A stretch of 64,000 nt of DNA from Oscillatoria sp. SIO1A7 (GTDB lineage Bacteria > Cyanobacteriota > Cyanobacteriia > Cyanobacteriales > Laspinemataceae), in contig JAAHFN010000009.1 of the NCBI GenBank assembly GCA_010672965.1, positions 1-64,000 on the forward strand. Reading direction: 5' to 3'. The position numbers and the translations under genes were made by a program. The notes under the pieces are model-generated. The model did not search any database. It was not told the DNA's origin and was given only the letters and a program-made list of their open reading frames with translations. Shown in pieces: positions 46,484-55,153 of the stretch. Every line of letters begins with the position of its first letter. Positions within the stretch are counted from its first letter, which is position 1.

Positions 46484-46816
46484 AGAAACCCGGTTTCTTA
46501 AACAATACCAACGCCTATTTTCCGCAGGGAACGATCCCCCCAACCCCCCTTAAAAAGGGGGGCTTCAAGAGAGATAGGGAAGAGTGGGAAGGGTGGGAGG
46601 GGTGGGAAGAACCAGAAGAAATTCTCCCCCCTCTCCCCACACTCCCCACACTCCCCAATGAGCGCGAGGGTTTGGGGAGATCCAGCGTTGGTAAACGATC
46701 GGGTATTTGTTGGCTTACTCGCACGAGTTGGCTGCGCCAACGTCCCAGAGCCGATACCTAAGCGTTCGAGACATTTTTGGTTTTGGCGAAAGTATTATTA
46801 AAGAAACCGGGTTTCT
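46484..46816. mobile_element. Family-E element, about 333 bp
   Basis: AGAAACCCGGTTTCTTAAAC at the left and GAAACCGGGTTTCTG at the right. The interior matches the element at 18221-18491 in reverse, including CCCCTTAAAAAGGGGGG and TCGCACGAGTTGGCTGCG. It sits directly after apt; the GGGG/CCCC hairpin could act as a transcription block. Confidence 0.75.
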
Positions 46817-46910
46817 GGGTACTAAGTCGCTTAACTGAAAGCGAGCCAAAAATTAGCGGTTGTCAAAATAGCCAGAACCCAAACCAGAAGAAAAACCATA
46901 AACCAAATTT

Positions 46911-47969
46911 ATGACTGTAAATGCTTCGTCAATGCAGCGACGGCTAGAAGCAGCTAGAAATGTTGCGATCGCCGCCATTACCAGCGACACTTGTTTATAT
47001 ATAATCAAACGAATATTGCAGGGTTTGGCTACCCTTATACTGGCATCGGCTCTCAGTTTTGCGATTATTCAGCTAGCTCCCGGAGACTACTTAGACAAGT
47101 TAGAGCAAAATCCCCAAATTTCTCAGGAAACTCTTGATGCTTTTAGATTAAGGTTTGGCTTAGACCGCCATCCCATCGAGCAATATGGGCTTTGGCTCTG
47201 GCAGATTGTCAGCAAAGGCAACTTTGGCGAAAGTTTCGCCTACCAAAGACCTGTCGCCGACCTATTGTGGGAGCGCATACCGAATACATTATTGCTATCC
47301 ATATCCTCTTTAACAGTAGTTTGGGCGATCGCAATTCCCCTAGGCATTATTGGTGCCGTCAACCAAAATCGCTGGTTCGACCGCGTACTAAGAATACTGA
47401 GCTACGCCGGACAAGGATTTCCCAGCTTGATTGCCGCCCTTTTGCTGCTATTTTTCGCTCAGAATACCGTGCCTCTATTCCCTGTAGGGAATATGACTAG
47501 CATTTATCACGATGACCTCTCGCCAATAGGGAAAATAATAGATATTGGCTGGCACATGATTTTGCCCACCTTAGCCCTAAGCGTCACCAGCTTTGCTGGC
47601 TTGCAGCGCCTTACTCGCGGTCAATTATTAGATGTCATGCGCCAAGACTACATCCAAACCGCTCGCGCCAAAGGGCTCCCAGAAAATCGCGTCATCTACG
47701 TTCATGCTTTGCGCAATGCAGTCAATCCTCTCATCACCATCTTGGGTTTCGAGTTTGCCAGCTTATTAAGTGGTGCGTTCATTGCTGAAAACATCTTCAA
47801 TTGGCCGGGATTGGGCAAGCTGATTTTGCAAGCAGTACAAGACCAAGACTTATATTTAGTCATGGCTAGTTTGATGATGGGGGCAGTAATGCTGGTCTTG
47901 GGAAATCTTTTGGCCGATTTGCTTCTCAAGTTTGTCGATCCTCGGATTAAATTGGGAGCTAACGATTAA
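46911..47969 (+). CDS. DppB/OppB-type ABC transporter permease
   Basis: 352 residues, six predicted membrane helices starting near residue 35 (ILQGLATLILASALSFAIIQ). The EAA-like loop is QTARAKGLPENRVIYVHALR near residue 245. DppB-type subunits pair with DppC, ATPases and a binding protein to import peptides or nickel; none is adjacent, so partners must be elsewhere. Substrate cannot be told. Confidence 0.92.
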   Translation: MTVNASSMQRRLEAARNVAIAAITSDTCLYIIKRILQGLATLILASALSFAIIQLAPGDYLDKLEQNPQISQETLDAFRLRFGLDRHPIEQYGLWLWQIVSKGNFGESFAYQRPVADLLWERIPNTLLLSISSLTVVWAIAIPLGIIGAVNQNRWFDRVLRILSYAGQGFPSLIAALLLLFFAQNTVPLFPVGNMTSIYHDDLSPIGKIIDIGWHMILPTLALSVTSFAGLQRLTRGQLLDVMRQDYIQTARAKGLPENRVIYVHALRNAVNPLITILGFEFASLLSGAFIAENIFNWPGLGKLILQAVQDQDLYLVMASLMMGAVMLVLGNLLADLLLKFVDPRIKLGAND

Positions 47970-48003
47970 TTGTTCAAAAACTCTTAGTCAGTGGCAGATA
48001 AAA

Positions 48004-48306
48004 ATGTTTGCGCAAATTTATTACTTACTCCGTTCCCGAACCGACGGCAGTTACCTAGTAGCTCGCCCGGATAAGGGCAAGGCCGATCGCGAAACTACAA
48101 AAACTGGCTATCTCCTCCTCTTTCGCGAGGATTTTGATGCTCTGAGCTATCTCAATAAATACGGTTCTGATGTTAGCGATCGCTTTGCCGTAGAGTCTAT
48201 ACCGGGTTCCCAGCTCAAACCGCTAGTCAACCGCTGGGGATTTACTGGCCTCGGCATCGTCCGAGATCCTTTATTGCCCGCCGTTGATTTTTTTGCGATC
48301 GATTAA
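48004..48306 (+). CDS. Conserved cyanobacterial hypothetical protein
   Basis: 100 residues from ATG giving MFAQIYYLLRSRTDGSYLVA; an upstream in-frame start at 47932 lies inside the permease gene and is unlikely. Compact alpha/beta composition (GYLLLFREDFDALSYLNKYG), no membrane segment, ends in DFFAID. Family name not recognised, but codon use and HIP1 sites look native. It starts 34 bp after the permease stop. Confidence 0.65.
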   Translation: MFAQIYYLLRSRTDGSYLVARPDKGKADRETTKTGYLLLFREDFDALSYLNKYGSDVSDRFAVESIPGSQLKPLVNRWGFTGLGIVRDPLLPAVDFFAID

Positions 48307-48485
48307 AACAAAAATTTAGGACTCGGGCGATCGCATGCCAGAAATGGCCTGTAACTGGTAAACTTATTTTATCTTGAACCAAGGTGTTGACCGGCTAGTT
48401 TCGGATGGGTACGATTAAACAGATCGAACGGGGTATCTCCCTGGGCAGAAAAGACACGGTTCCATAAATAAGGAAGAGAGAGAAG

Positions 48486-48944
48486 ATGACTCTAGAAAAT
48501 TTTGTTGCCAAAAATATAGACTTTGACCCGGCGATCGTGGTCAAAGATAAAGACGATCGTCCCATGATGTTTGTCGATGTTAGATCGTACCGGACATTTA
48601 GCTCTGAAGACTTGACTATCCATCACCTGGAGGATTATCAACAAGTACCTTTTCTGATGTTTGTCAATCTCAAACAAATCAGAATATATCAGTCTGGTAA
48701 TTATCAGCCAGCAATGACATTAAGGACTGAAGACATCTTGTCATTTTATGCTCCTAATTCTCAAGAGTATCAAGTAATTTTTCAGGACTATTTAGTTAGT
48801 TTAGTAGATGGTTGGTTAAGTGATTTATCTTATCAGTGGAAAAGCTATAATCCTCCTTATAAAACGCAAATCAATGAAATCGGTTTGACTTTTCTGCTAG
48901 AAAAAGGTGTTGGTTTTGTTGAGAGAATATGGGAGTGGGATTAA
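48486..48944 (+). CDS. PD-(D/E)XK-like protein upstream of a PIN remnant
   Basis: 152 residues. The pattern FDPAIVVKDKDDRPMMFVDV followed by a helix and PFLMFVNLKQIRIYQ resembles the N-terminal nuclease fold of type I restriction R subunits and related small proteins. The usual E-x-K is D-x-R (FVDVRSY), so catalysis is doubtful. The ATG follows GAGAGAAG. It ends immediately before the frameshifted PIN-like gene (TAAATG overlap at 48943-48947), suggesting a two-gene unit such as an antitoxin-toxin pair. Confidence 0.55.
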   Translation: MTLENFVAKNIDFDPAIVVKDKDDRPMMFVDVRSYRTFSSEDLTIHHLEDYQQVPFLMFVNLKQIRIYQSGNYQPAMTLRTEDILSFYAPNSQEYQVIFQDYLVSLVDGWLSDLSYQWKSYNPPYKTQINEIGLTFLLEKGVGFVERIWEWD

Positions 48945-49551
48945 ATGTCAGTTTTTTTGTATATTGAAACCAATGGAATCATGTCTTTGGCTCAAAAAAG
49001 AAATCCAGCAATTGAGTCATTGCTCTCTAACTTACCCGACGATGTTCAGTTAATCTTACCCAGCATTTGCTACATGGAAGCGTATTTGCTTTTCAACAAG
49101 ATAAAAGGCGGAGAAATGAATTCAATCGCTATTTAAATATTGAGATTAATGAAGCGAGTCGAAGCAATTTGAGTGCTTCGCAATTGGCGATGAATAACTT
49201 AAAAAAAACTCAAGAGAGATACGATGCACTCTCACAACATTTAGAGACTGAATTCATTCAATCTTTGATGTTTTTAGCATCTCGTCTGACTTTAATCCAT
49301 CTCCAACCCTATACGTTAATTAGAACCTTAGTCGAGCCTTGAATAAATTCACTGAAAGAAGAGATGATTTTATTTTGCGCTGTATTGTCGAACACGCGCA
49401 GAACAATTCCGAGGATAGAAAGGCATTTTTTAGTGAAAATACGAAACAGTTTGGACAGTCAACTGTTCGAGAGGTTTATCGAACAGTTGGTATCGCCTAT
49501 TTTGGTAATGTAGAAAACCTACAAGGTTGGTTGCAATCTCTCCAGTCATAA
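48945..49551 (+). pseudogene. PIN-like protein broken by two frameshifts
   Basis: Frame 1 gives MSVFLYIETNGIMSLAQKRN to FNKIKGG; the reading moves to KRRRNEFNRYLNIEINEASR near 49100, then near 49339 to NKFTERRDDFILRCIVEHAQ and SENTKQFG. Joined, about 195 residues of a large PIN-like fold result, with RDDFIL as the late acidic motif. Both shifts would need sequencing errors or real mutations; the pattern matches the other broken toxins in the window. Confidence 0.65.
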
Positions 49552-49655
49552 ATAGGGTGGGCACCGCGCATAAAGTCTAGATGTAGGGTCAGCACTGCGC
49601 AATAACCCTATATGTGGCGCTCGATATTAACATTTGCGTAAGTCCCGATCGAAAA

Positions 49656-52577
49656 TCATTCTCCAGAAAAACTCTGTCTGACAAAAACCTCAGCCTCAGT
49701 CTTATTGCTAATTTCTCCATCCAAAGTTGCCACCAACAGCGCATCTAAGATTTCCTTAAATTGCCGTCCCGGTTTGTAGCCCAGCCGCTTCAAGTCGCCG
49801 CCGTCGAGAAGCGGCTTAACCCGAGACCAACGAGTCAGATATTGCCAAATCTGTTGCCGCACTGCCCGAGGACTTCGGATCGCGATCGAAGTTAAGGTAA
49901 GCGGGTCGTATTGGCGCAACAACATTACTAACTCGCTAATGCGATCGCATCCCGGCAGCTCTGCAATTACTTTTTCCTGAACTGCTGCTAACTGTTCCAA
50001 CCGCTTAATACTATCCGCAGGAAGCTGCAAATTCATCGCCACTTTCTTGCGATATTCCGGATCTAAATAAGCAATTAAAACTTCTAGGCGCATCTGAGCC
50101 CGATTGAGAGTTTGTTCTGGGTCGAAACGGTGCAAGCAGCGATCGGCCAGACGCACCTGACGCCATAACTCCCGATCCAACTCTAAGCTGGGATGGATGC
50201 ACCGCAGAGCATCCAAATTGCCCAACAGCTTCAGAGCCGGTTTCCAGTGAGGAGATTGGAAAATATTTTTCAGCTCGCTCCCGAGTCTCGTTTCCAAAGC
50301 CGGTGCCCGTTTCTTTGCTCCCTGCACGCGATTGTAAACGCCACTGGAAATCGCGTGATGGATATATCTTCTGGTTTGAGGGTCAATCTCAAATCCCAGA
50401 CGTACCGCAAAGCGAACCGCTCGATAAATCCTGGTCGGATCTTCTATAAAACTATTAGAATGCAAAACCCTGAGCAGGCGATCGCGCAAATCTAGCAAGC
50501 CGCCAAAAAAATCTAAAATCTCTCCCGAACGTTCCTCACCAGTCAGCCGCACCGCCAGAGCATTAATAGTAAAATCCCGCCTGTAGAGATCTTGGCGAAT
50601 TGACGATGACTCTACTTCTGGATTAGCCGCTGGATAAGGATAGAATTCCGTCCGAGCTGTAGCTATATCCAACCAGAGAGATTCTAAAGCTGGGTCTTTG
50701 TGCCATAACAGGGCAGCAGTTTGAAACTTACCGTGGATTTCCAAGCGAGCCCCTGGATAGAGTTTTCGTAATGCCTTAGCCAGCTTTACCCCGGCACCGG
50801 CATCTTCCTCTCGGTGGAACCCATCCACAACTAAATCAATATCTTTTAAGAATAAGGAGTTTGGCGAGTTTGGTTTTGGTTTTTGTCTCTGTTCCTTGGG
50901 CGCGAATCGACTATCCGTCCCCAAGAGCAAATCCCGAACTGCACCGCCGACTAGATAAAGGTGCCAGCCGCGCTCCCCAGCTACCCTAGCTGCTTCCTGT
51001 AAAAGCTGCCACTGCTCTGGAACCAGATTTTGCTCTAATATTTGCCGGATAGATTGGGGTAAAGGACAATAAGATTGCCGTGGGTCTGTAGCACTAGCAA
51101 GAGGATTGCTCTTTGCTAAGGTATTTCCCCGAACACTCAGGGAAATTTTCTGGGCAATCTCTTGGGCAATGTCCTGGGCAACTTCCCGGGCAACAGTCTT
51201 GTCCTGATGCAACTGTCTCAATACGTCAGTGCGGGTGACAATCCCTACGAGGCGATCGCCTTCTAGCACTGGCAAGCGACCTATATCGTAGGTGACCATC
51301 AAGGATTCAATCTCTGGGAGCGAAGTTTCTGGGGTAATAGTCTTCAGGTTTGTTGCCATATACCCTTTCACTGGGGCGTGAGAAAAGCCGTGGTGTAAAG
51401 CGATATCGATATCTCGCCGGGAAATAATGCCCACAAGCTTGCCTTCCACATCTACCACCGATAGCCCCGCATGTCCGTAACGCAAGAGAATGCGCTGGGC
51501 TTCGTCAATTGTAGTATTGGGTCGAATAGTTCGTACCGGAGAAGACATCAATTCTCCGGCGATCGGAGGGTAGGGAATTTGGGTTTTTAGGCGATCGATT
51601 AATTGCTCTAGGATAGTTTCGGGATTCACCCCTCGAAGTCCGATCGAAGCTGCTCGGGGATGTCCGCCACCGCCTAGGGGTTTGAACAACTTCCCCAGAT
51701 TTGTGCCTGCTAAGCGCGAACGACCAATAATTATCAGCCCTTCTTTTGCCTCTCGCCGGATTTTATACCGGGCTGCCAGCAACAAAACCTCGCTTTCTGT
51801 AATGTCGAGCAATCTCGAAGCTAGGGTTGATAATCCCGGAACGTACAATTTAGTATCCAAAAGCACCCAAGATATCGTGCTGCCGCGAACTGTTTCGGTT
51901 TGCAACTGCTCTAAGGCTGTGCTTAGTAATTCTTGTAGAGTCGTAGATAGCCCGGGCTCGACATACTCGGCAATGACCGGCAAGCTCGCCCCCTGCTCCA
52001 TTAACCAGGCTAAAGCCTTTGCGTCTCGCACGGTGGTATGGTCGAAAGTCAGGGACCCCGTATCCGCATGAATGGCCAAAGCCATTACCGTAGCTTCTGC
52101 TGGAGTCAGCAATGGATAAGGGGAGGTATCTCCTGGAGTATTTGCCGGGGAATAATTGGCTATTTCGCTATTTGCTGCTAATTCATTTCCACTTTGCTTG
52201 AGAAGTTGCTCCACAATTAAAGTGGTCGTAGCGCCAACTGGCTCGATCGCAGTCTCGGTGGCAGGAATGTCTAGTTCTGCTTCTAGGTGATGGTCCCAAA
52301 CATAAATGGGCACTGGCAAGTCCAGCCACTCTGCTGCTTTGCCCAGGCGATCGCTCTGGGAAGCATCTACTATTGTTAAGGAGCGAATCTGTTTGGTACT
52401 AACCGATCGCATCTCGATCAGAGGATACTCGTCTCTATAGAAAGCCAAAAAATCTCTGACCCCCGAGTGGAGGCCGCCAGTTAGCACTATTCTGCTTCCT
52501 GGCCTCAGCCGAGCCATTCCCACCGCTGCTCCTAGGGTGTCAAAATCTGCTGTTGTATGGCACAAAATTAGATCCAT
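49656..52577 (-). CDS. DHH-DHHA1-CBS-CBS-CCA-transferase/poly(A) polymerase fusion
   Basis: 973 residues. DHH domain (1-210: CHTTADFDTLGAAVGMARLR, DASQSDRL, WDHH); DHHA1 ending GGGGHPRAASIGL near 305; two CBS domains (about 342-395 and 400-452: GLSVVDVEGKLVGIISRRD and RLPVLEGDRLVGIVTRTDVL); class II nucleotidyltransferase head YLVGGAVRDLLLG near 537 with DIDLVV; then neck and RNA-binding helices (FEIDPQTRRYIHHAI). The last half is tRNA CCA-adding or poly(A)-like; DHH is a phosphoesterase, and CBS pairs often sense adenosyl nucleotides. This fusion occurs in cyanobacteria; coupling of activities is inferred. Confidence 0.9.
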   Translation of the reverse strand: MDLILCHTTADFDTLGAAVGMARLRPGSRIVLTGGLHSGVRDFLAFYRDEYPLIEMRSVSTKQIRSLTIVDASQSDRLGKAAEWLDLPVPIYVWDHHLEAELDIPATETAIEPVGATTTLIVEQLLKQSGNELAANSEIANYSPANTPGDTSPYPLLTPAEATVMALAIHADTGSLTFDHTTVRDAKALAWLMEQGASLPVIAEYVEPGLSTTLQELLSTALEQLQTETVRGSTISWVLLDTKLYVPGLSTLASRLLDITESEVLLLAARYKIRREAKEGLIIIGRSRLAGTNLGKLFKPLGGGGHPRAASIGLRGVNPETILEQLIDRLKTQIPYPPIAGELMSSPVRTIRPNTTIDEAQRILLRYGHAGLSVVDVEGKLVGIISRRDIDIALHHGFSHAPVKGYMATNLKTITPETSLPEIESLMVTYDIGRLPVLEGDRLVGIVTRTDVLRQLHQDKTVAREVAQDIAQEIAQKISLSVRGNTLAKSNPLASATDPRQSYCPLPQSIRQILEQNLVPEQWQLLQEAARVAGERGWHLYLVGGAVRDLLLGTDSRFAPKEQRQKPKPNSPNSLFLKDIDLVVDGFHREEDAGAGVKLAKALRKLYPGARLEIHGKFQTAALLWHKDPALESLWLDIATARTEFYPYPAANPEVESSSIRQDLYRRDFTINALAVRLTGEERSGEILDFFGGLLDLRDRLLRVLHSNSFIEDPTRIYRAVRFAVRLGFEIDPQTRRYIHHAISSGVYNRVQGAKKRAPALETRLGSELKNIFQSPHWKPALKLLGNLDALRCIHPSLELDRELWRQVRLADRCLHRFDPEQTLNRAQMRLEVLIAYLDPEYRKKVAMNLQLPADSIKRLEQLAAVQEKVIAELPGCDRISELVMLLRQYDPLTLTSIAIRSPRAVRQQIWQYLTRWSRVKPLLDGGDLKRLGYKPGRQFKEILDALLVATLDGEISNKTEAEVFVRQSFSGE

Positions 52578-52728
52578 TTTCCAAAATGTTATACTATAGA
52601 TAATCTAAAAACAATAAGCAATTAGTAATAAAATATTTCCTTTGAGTTAGGGTCATTTCTTTGGTAGCTTGGGAATCGGGCAAGTCCTATATTTTTGAGT
52701 CCCGTTATTTATTCTGGAAGAGAGAAAA

Positions 52729-52917
52729 ATGTCAATTATATTTCAATTTGCACTAACTGCTCTGGTGCTGGTGTCCTTTGTAATGGTGATTGGCGTCCCT
52801 GTTGCCTACGCCTCCCCTCAAAACTGGGACCAATTTAAACCCCTACTCTGGGTGGGTTCTGGCATTTGGGTCGTCTTAGTGCTTCTCGTTGGAGCCTTGA
52901 ACTATCTCGTTGTTTGA
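52729..52917 (+). CDS. psbZ: Photosystem II protein PsbZ
   Basis: 62 residues with two membrane helices ([20 protein letters not shown] and [20 protein letters not shown]) joined by the conserved ASPQNWDQ loop. PsbZ (Ycf9) is a peripheral thylakoid subunit of the photosystem II core near CP43. A good ribosome binding site (GGAAGAGAG) precedes the ATG. ribH follows on the same strand after 105 bp, an arrangement common in cyanobacteria. Confidence 0.97.
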   Translation: MSIIFQFALTALVLVSFVMVIGVPVAYASPQNWDQFKPLLWVGSGIWVVLVLLVGALNYLVV

Positions 52918-52951
52918 TAAAGATATTATCAACTTGTTATTAGATATGAAC

Positions 52952-52983
52952 GGCTATTGGTTGTTGGCTTGCAGCCAATAGCC
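52952..52983. promoter_or_regulatory. Hairpin between psbZ and ribH
   Basis: GGCTATTGG and CCAATAGCC are perfect 9-bp arms with a 14-base loop, 35 bp after psbZ and 40 bp before ribH. No U-run, so it may be a processing or stability element rather than a terminator. Confidence 0.5.
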
Positions 52984-53022
52984 TGCGTTACATAGGCGAG
53001 ATCGCATGGATGAAAAGAAACT

Positions 53023-53619
53023 ATGGCAGTTTTTGAGGGGACTTTTAGCAATACAGAAGGAATGCGATTCGCGATCGCCATCGGTCGCTTTAACGATCTG
53101 ATTACCGGCAAGCTTTTGGCCGGTTGTCAAGACGGTCTAAAGCGGCACGGGGTAGATATAAATCCCGATGGCAACATGGTGGATTATATCTGGGTGCCGG
53201 GAAGTTTTGAGCTGCCAACAGTAGCAAGGCAACTGGCACTAAGCGATCGCTACGATGCAGTGATTTGCCTTGGTGCAGTGATTAGGGGCCAAACTCCTCA
53301 CTTTGATTATGTGGCTGGCGAGGTAGCCAAAGGAATAGCTGCCGCTGGCTTTCAAACTGGCGTGCCGGTTGTTTTTGGCATTTTAACTGCTGACACGATG
53401 CAGCAAGCATTGGAACGAGCGGGCATCAAAAGCAACAAAGGTTGGGAATTTGCCATGAATGCTATAGAAATGGCTAGTTTGATGCGTCAACTGAAAGGCT
53501 CGCCGGATCTACCCTATAACAATACGCCCAATACTCGGACCAGCGTGACCCCAACTTTACCAACTGCCTCTTTAAAAAGTGCTAGCGTATCCCAAACCGA
53601 AATCGAACAGGAGACGTAA
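53023..53619 (+). CDS. ribH: 6,7-dimethyl-8-ribityllumazine synthase
   Basis: 198 residues; the core 1-160 is standard and the last 35 are a low-complexity T/P/S extension ([20 protein letters not shown]). Motifs: [40 protein letters not shown] (catalytic His), [16 protein letters not shown]. It catalyses the penultimate step of riboflavin synthesis as an icosahedral or pentameric assembly. Confidence 0.96.
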   Translation: MAVFEGTFSNTEGMRFAIAIGRFNDLITGKLLAGCQDGLKRHGVDINPDGNMVDYIWVPGSFELPTVARQLALSDRYDAVICLGAVIRGQTPHFDYVAGEVAKGIAAAGFQTGVPVVFGILTADTMQQALERAGIKSNKGWEFAMNAIEMASLMRQLKGSPDLPYNNTPNTRTSVTPTLPTASLKSASVSQTEIEQET

Positions 53620-53819
53620 GGGGTTAGCGGTCAGCTCTCAGCAGCGATCGGCTCTCAGCAGCGATCGGCACTCAGCGATCGGCACTCAGCTCATCTCTTT
53701 GCCCCGAGGAATCAGGTCTTTGCTAAAAGTCCTAAAAGCCACAGTCAGCTCTTTGCCAAAAACTACTGGCTAGTATGTCAAGCCGAACGCGGCAGCAAGA
53801 GCTGTTGGCGCAGCCTACG

Positions 53820-53900
53820 CAGAGCTAAAAGCTGAAAGCTGGAAGCTGGAAGCTAGAATTTCAAAGCTGAAAGCTGAAAGCTGAAAGCTGAAAGCTGAAG
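53820..53900. repeat. GCTGAAA / GCTGGAA heptamer array
   Basis: About ten units of GCTGAAA and its variants precede tRNA-Gly. Positions 53620-53760 carry looser GCGATCGGC and TCAGC repeats, and no gene is visible in 53620-53985. Confidence 0.85.
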
Positions 53901-53985
53901 GCCCAAAAGCTAAATTTCAAAATTTTTTTCAAATGGGGTTGACAAAACAGAATTCTTGTGTCATATTAGTAAATACAAGGATTTC

Positions 53986-54057
53986 GCGGGTATAGCTCAG
54001 TGGTAGAGCGTCACCTTGCCAAGGTGAATGTCGCGCGTTCGAATCGCGTTACCCGCT
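53986..54057 (+). tRNA. tRNA-Gly (GCC)
   Basis: A complete cloverleaf: acceptor GCGGGTA pairs with TACCCGC, D arm GCTCAGTGGTAGAGC, anticodon stem TCACC/GGTGA with loop TTGCCAA (anticodon GCC), T arm GCGCG-TTCGAAT-CGCGT. The discriminator is T and CCA is not encoded. Two hairpins follow. Confidence 0.97.
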
Positions 54058-54063
54058 CTTAGA

Positions 54064-54100
54064 ATAAATCATAGCTGAAAATATTTAAGCTATGATTTAT
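54064..54100. terminator. Perfect 13-bp hairpin after tRNA-Gly
   Basis: ATAAATCATAGCT and AGCTATGATTTAT are exact complements with an 11-base loop, starting 6 bp after the tRNA. AT-rich sequence follows. It is a likely terminator or tRNA 3' processing boundary. Confidence 0.65.
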
Positions 54101-54109
54101 ATATAATAC

Positions 54110-54149
54110 AACCCTCAGCAACAAAACCTAGTGCTGAGGGTTATCCTTT
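54110..54149 (+). terminator. Rho-independent terminator
   Basis: AACCCTCAGCA pairs with TGCTGAGGGTT and is followed by ATCCTTTTT. This is the second hairpin after tRNA-Gly and has the better U-run. Confidence 0.75.
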
Positions 54150-54402
54150 TTAGGAGGCTATGTTTTTTGGCGATCGCCGCAAGGAGCAATCCTTATGGGC
54201 CAAACAAAGTTTTATCTAGCTAGCTAGAAAGCGCCTTGCGATCGCTCCTGCGGGAACCAGAATAAAATGGTAAAATAAAAACGAGTTTAAATAGGGCCTT
54301 ATAGCTGGTTTGAGTCTGGATCGAGCAATAACCGGCATCAAAAGCCAGCCCTCCCAGAGGGCAAGCGACCGCTAGACCGCTTTTTTGCAGACTGGATCTC
54401 TT

Positions 54403-54831
54403 GTGCGATTTCAAACCCAGAAGATTGATTTTAATGCTGAATATCCTTGTCCCTGCTGTCGGCACAAGGGTAAGTTGGTGCAGATTACCCTGACTGAGGC
54501 ATTTGGCTGCAATCTATGTCAGCAAATATTTGTGGTAGAAGAGGAAGGGTATGCCCTAGAACCACTCCCCACCGACTATCCATACAAGCGATCTTGGTAC
54601 TGGAACGGTCAATCTTGGCGGGTCGGTCGCCCAGATCTAAGGAAAAATTACTTGCGAATGGGGATTTTGATTTCCTCTATAGCCCTAATAGCGGGAGTTT
54701 TTTATTTAATCTTTATCAACAAGCCAGAATGGGAGACAGATAAAGATTCAGAGGATATCGAAAAGTCAGCCAATCCCCAATCCTTCGTCTCTGGTTATGC
54801 ACCTTCGGGACGGCCCCACATATCGAGGTAA
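54403..54831 (+). CDS. Zinc-ribbon membrane protein, conserved in cyanobacteria
   Basis: 142 residues from GTG (VRFQTQKIDF); a TTG start at 54385 would add six residues. No ATG is in frame near the beginning. Two CxxC pairs (CPCC and CNLC) around residues 15-42 make a zinc ribbon, followed by YPYKRSWYWNGQSWRVG and a single membrane helix near residues 85-105 (MGILISSIALIAGVFYLIFI). The tail is acidic and cytoplasmic or lumenal. Function not known. Confidence 0.7.
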   Translation: MRFQTQKIDFNAEYPCPCCRHKGKLVQITLTEAFGCNLCQQIFVVEEEGYALEPLPTDYPYKRSWYWNGQSWRVGRPDLRKNYLRMGILISSIALIAGVFYLIFINKPEWETDKDSEDIEKSANPQSFVSGYAPSGRPHISR

Positions 54832-55153
54832 GCTCCTTCTACAGTCAGCAGCCAACAAACCCATCCCGCACGGTAAGCTGATTTCTGGCAATAAAGATAT
54901 CCGAGCGATTCCCCTCCTGGGAGGGGAAGTTGAATTTCCTCGTCGCTTCCCGACAAACGGGGCGAGCGATACTTTTTTCCCAGAAGTCACTGACTTGTAA
55001 CAGTCCCCTTTGCTTTTCTGGCATTAAGAAATCATTCAAGTTATTTGAAGTATGGCTATTTTTATCGCGGCCGGTTGTGGTGCGATCGGATTACACTGGT
55101 GTCGGTATAGTTGGCTGCACTCTTGGTTTGGCTAGCAAAAAGGCGTTAGCTTA
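54832..55153. other. Gap before the ProA-like gene
   Basis: 322 bp with no supportable ORF, repeat family or RNA. GAGCGATTCCCCTCCTGGGAGGGGAAG (positions 54901-54928) contains a short CCCCTCC/GGAGGGG hairpin that may be a terminator remnant of the upstream gene. Confidence 0.5.

Noticed and set aside
54832-55153. Overlapping small ORFs before the ProA-like gene
   Set aside because: No domain, no ribosome binding site, inconsistent frames on both strands.
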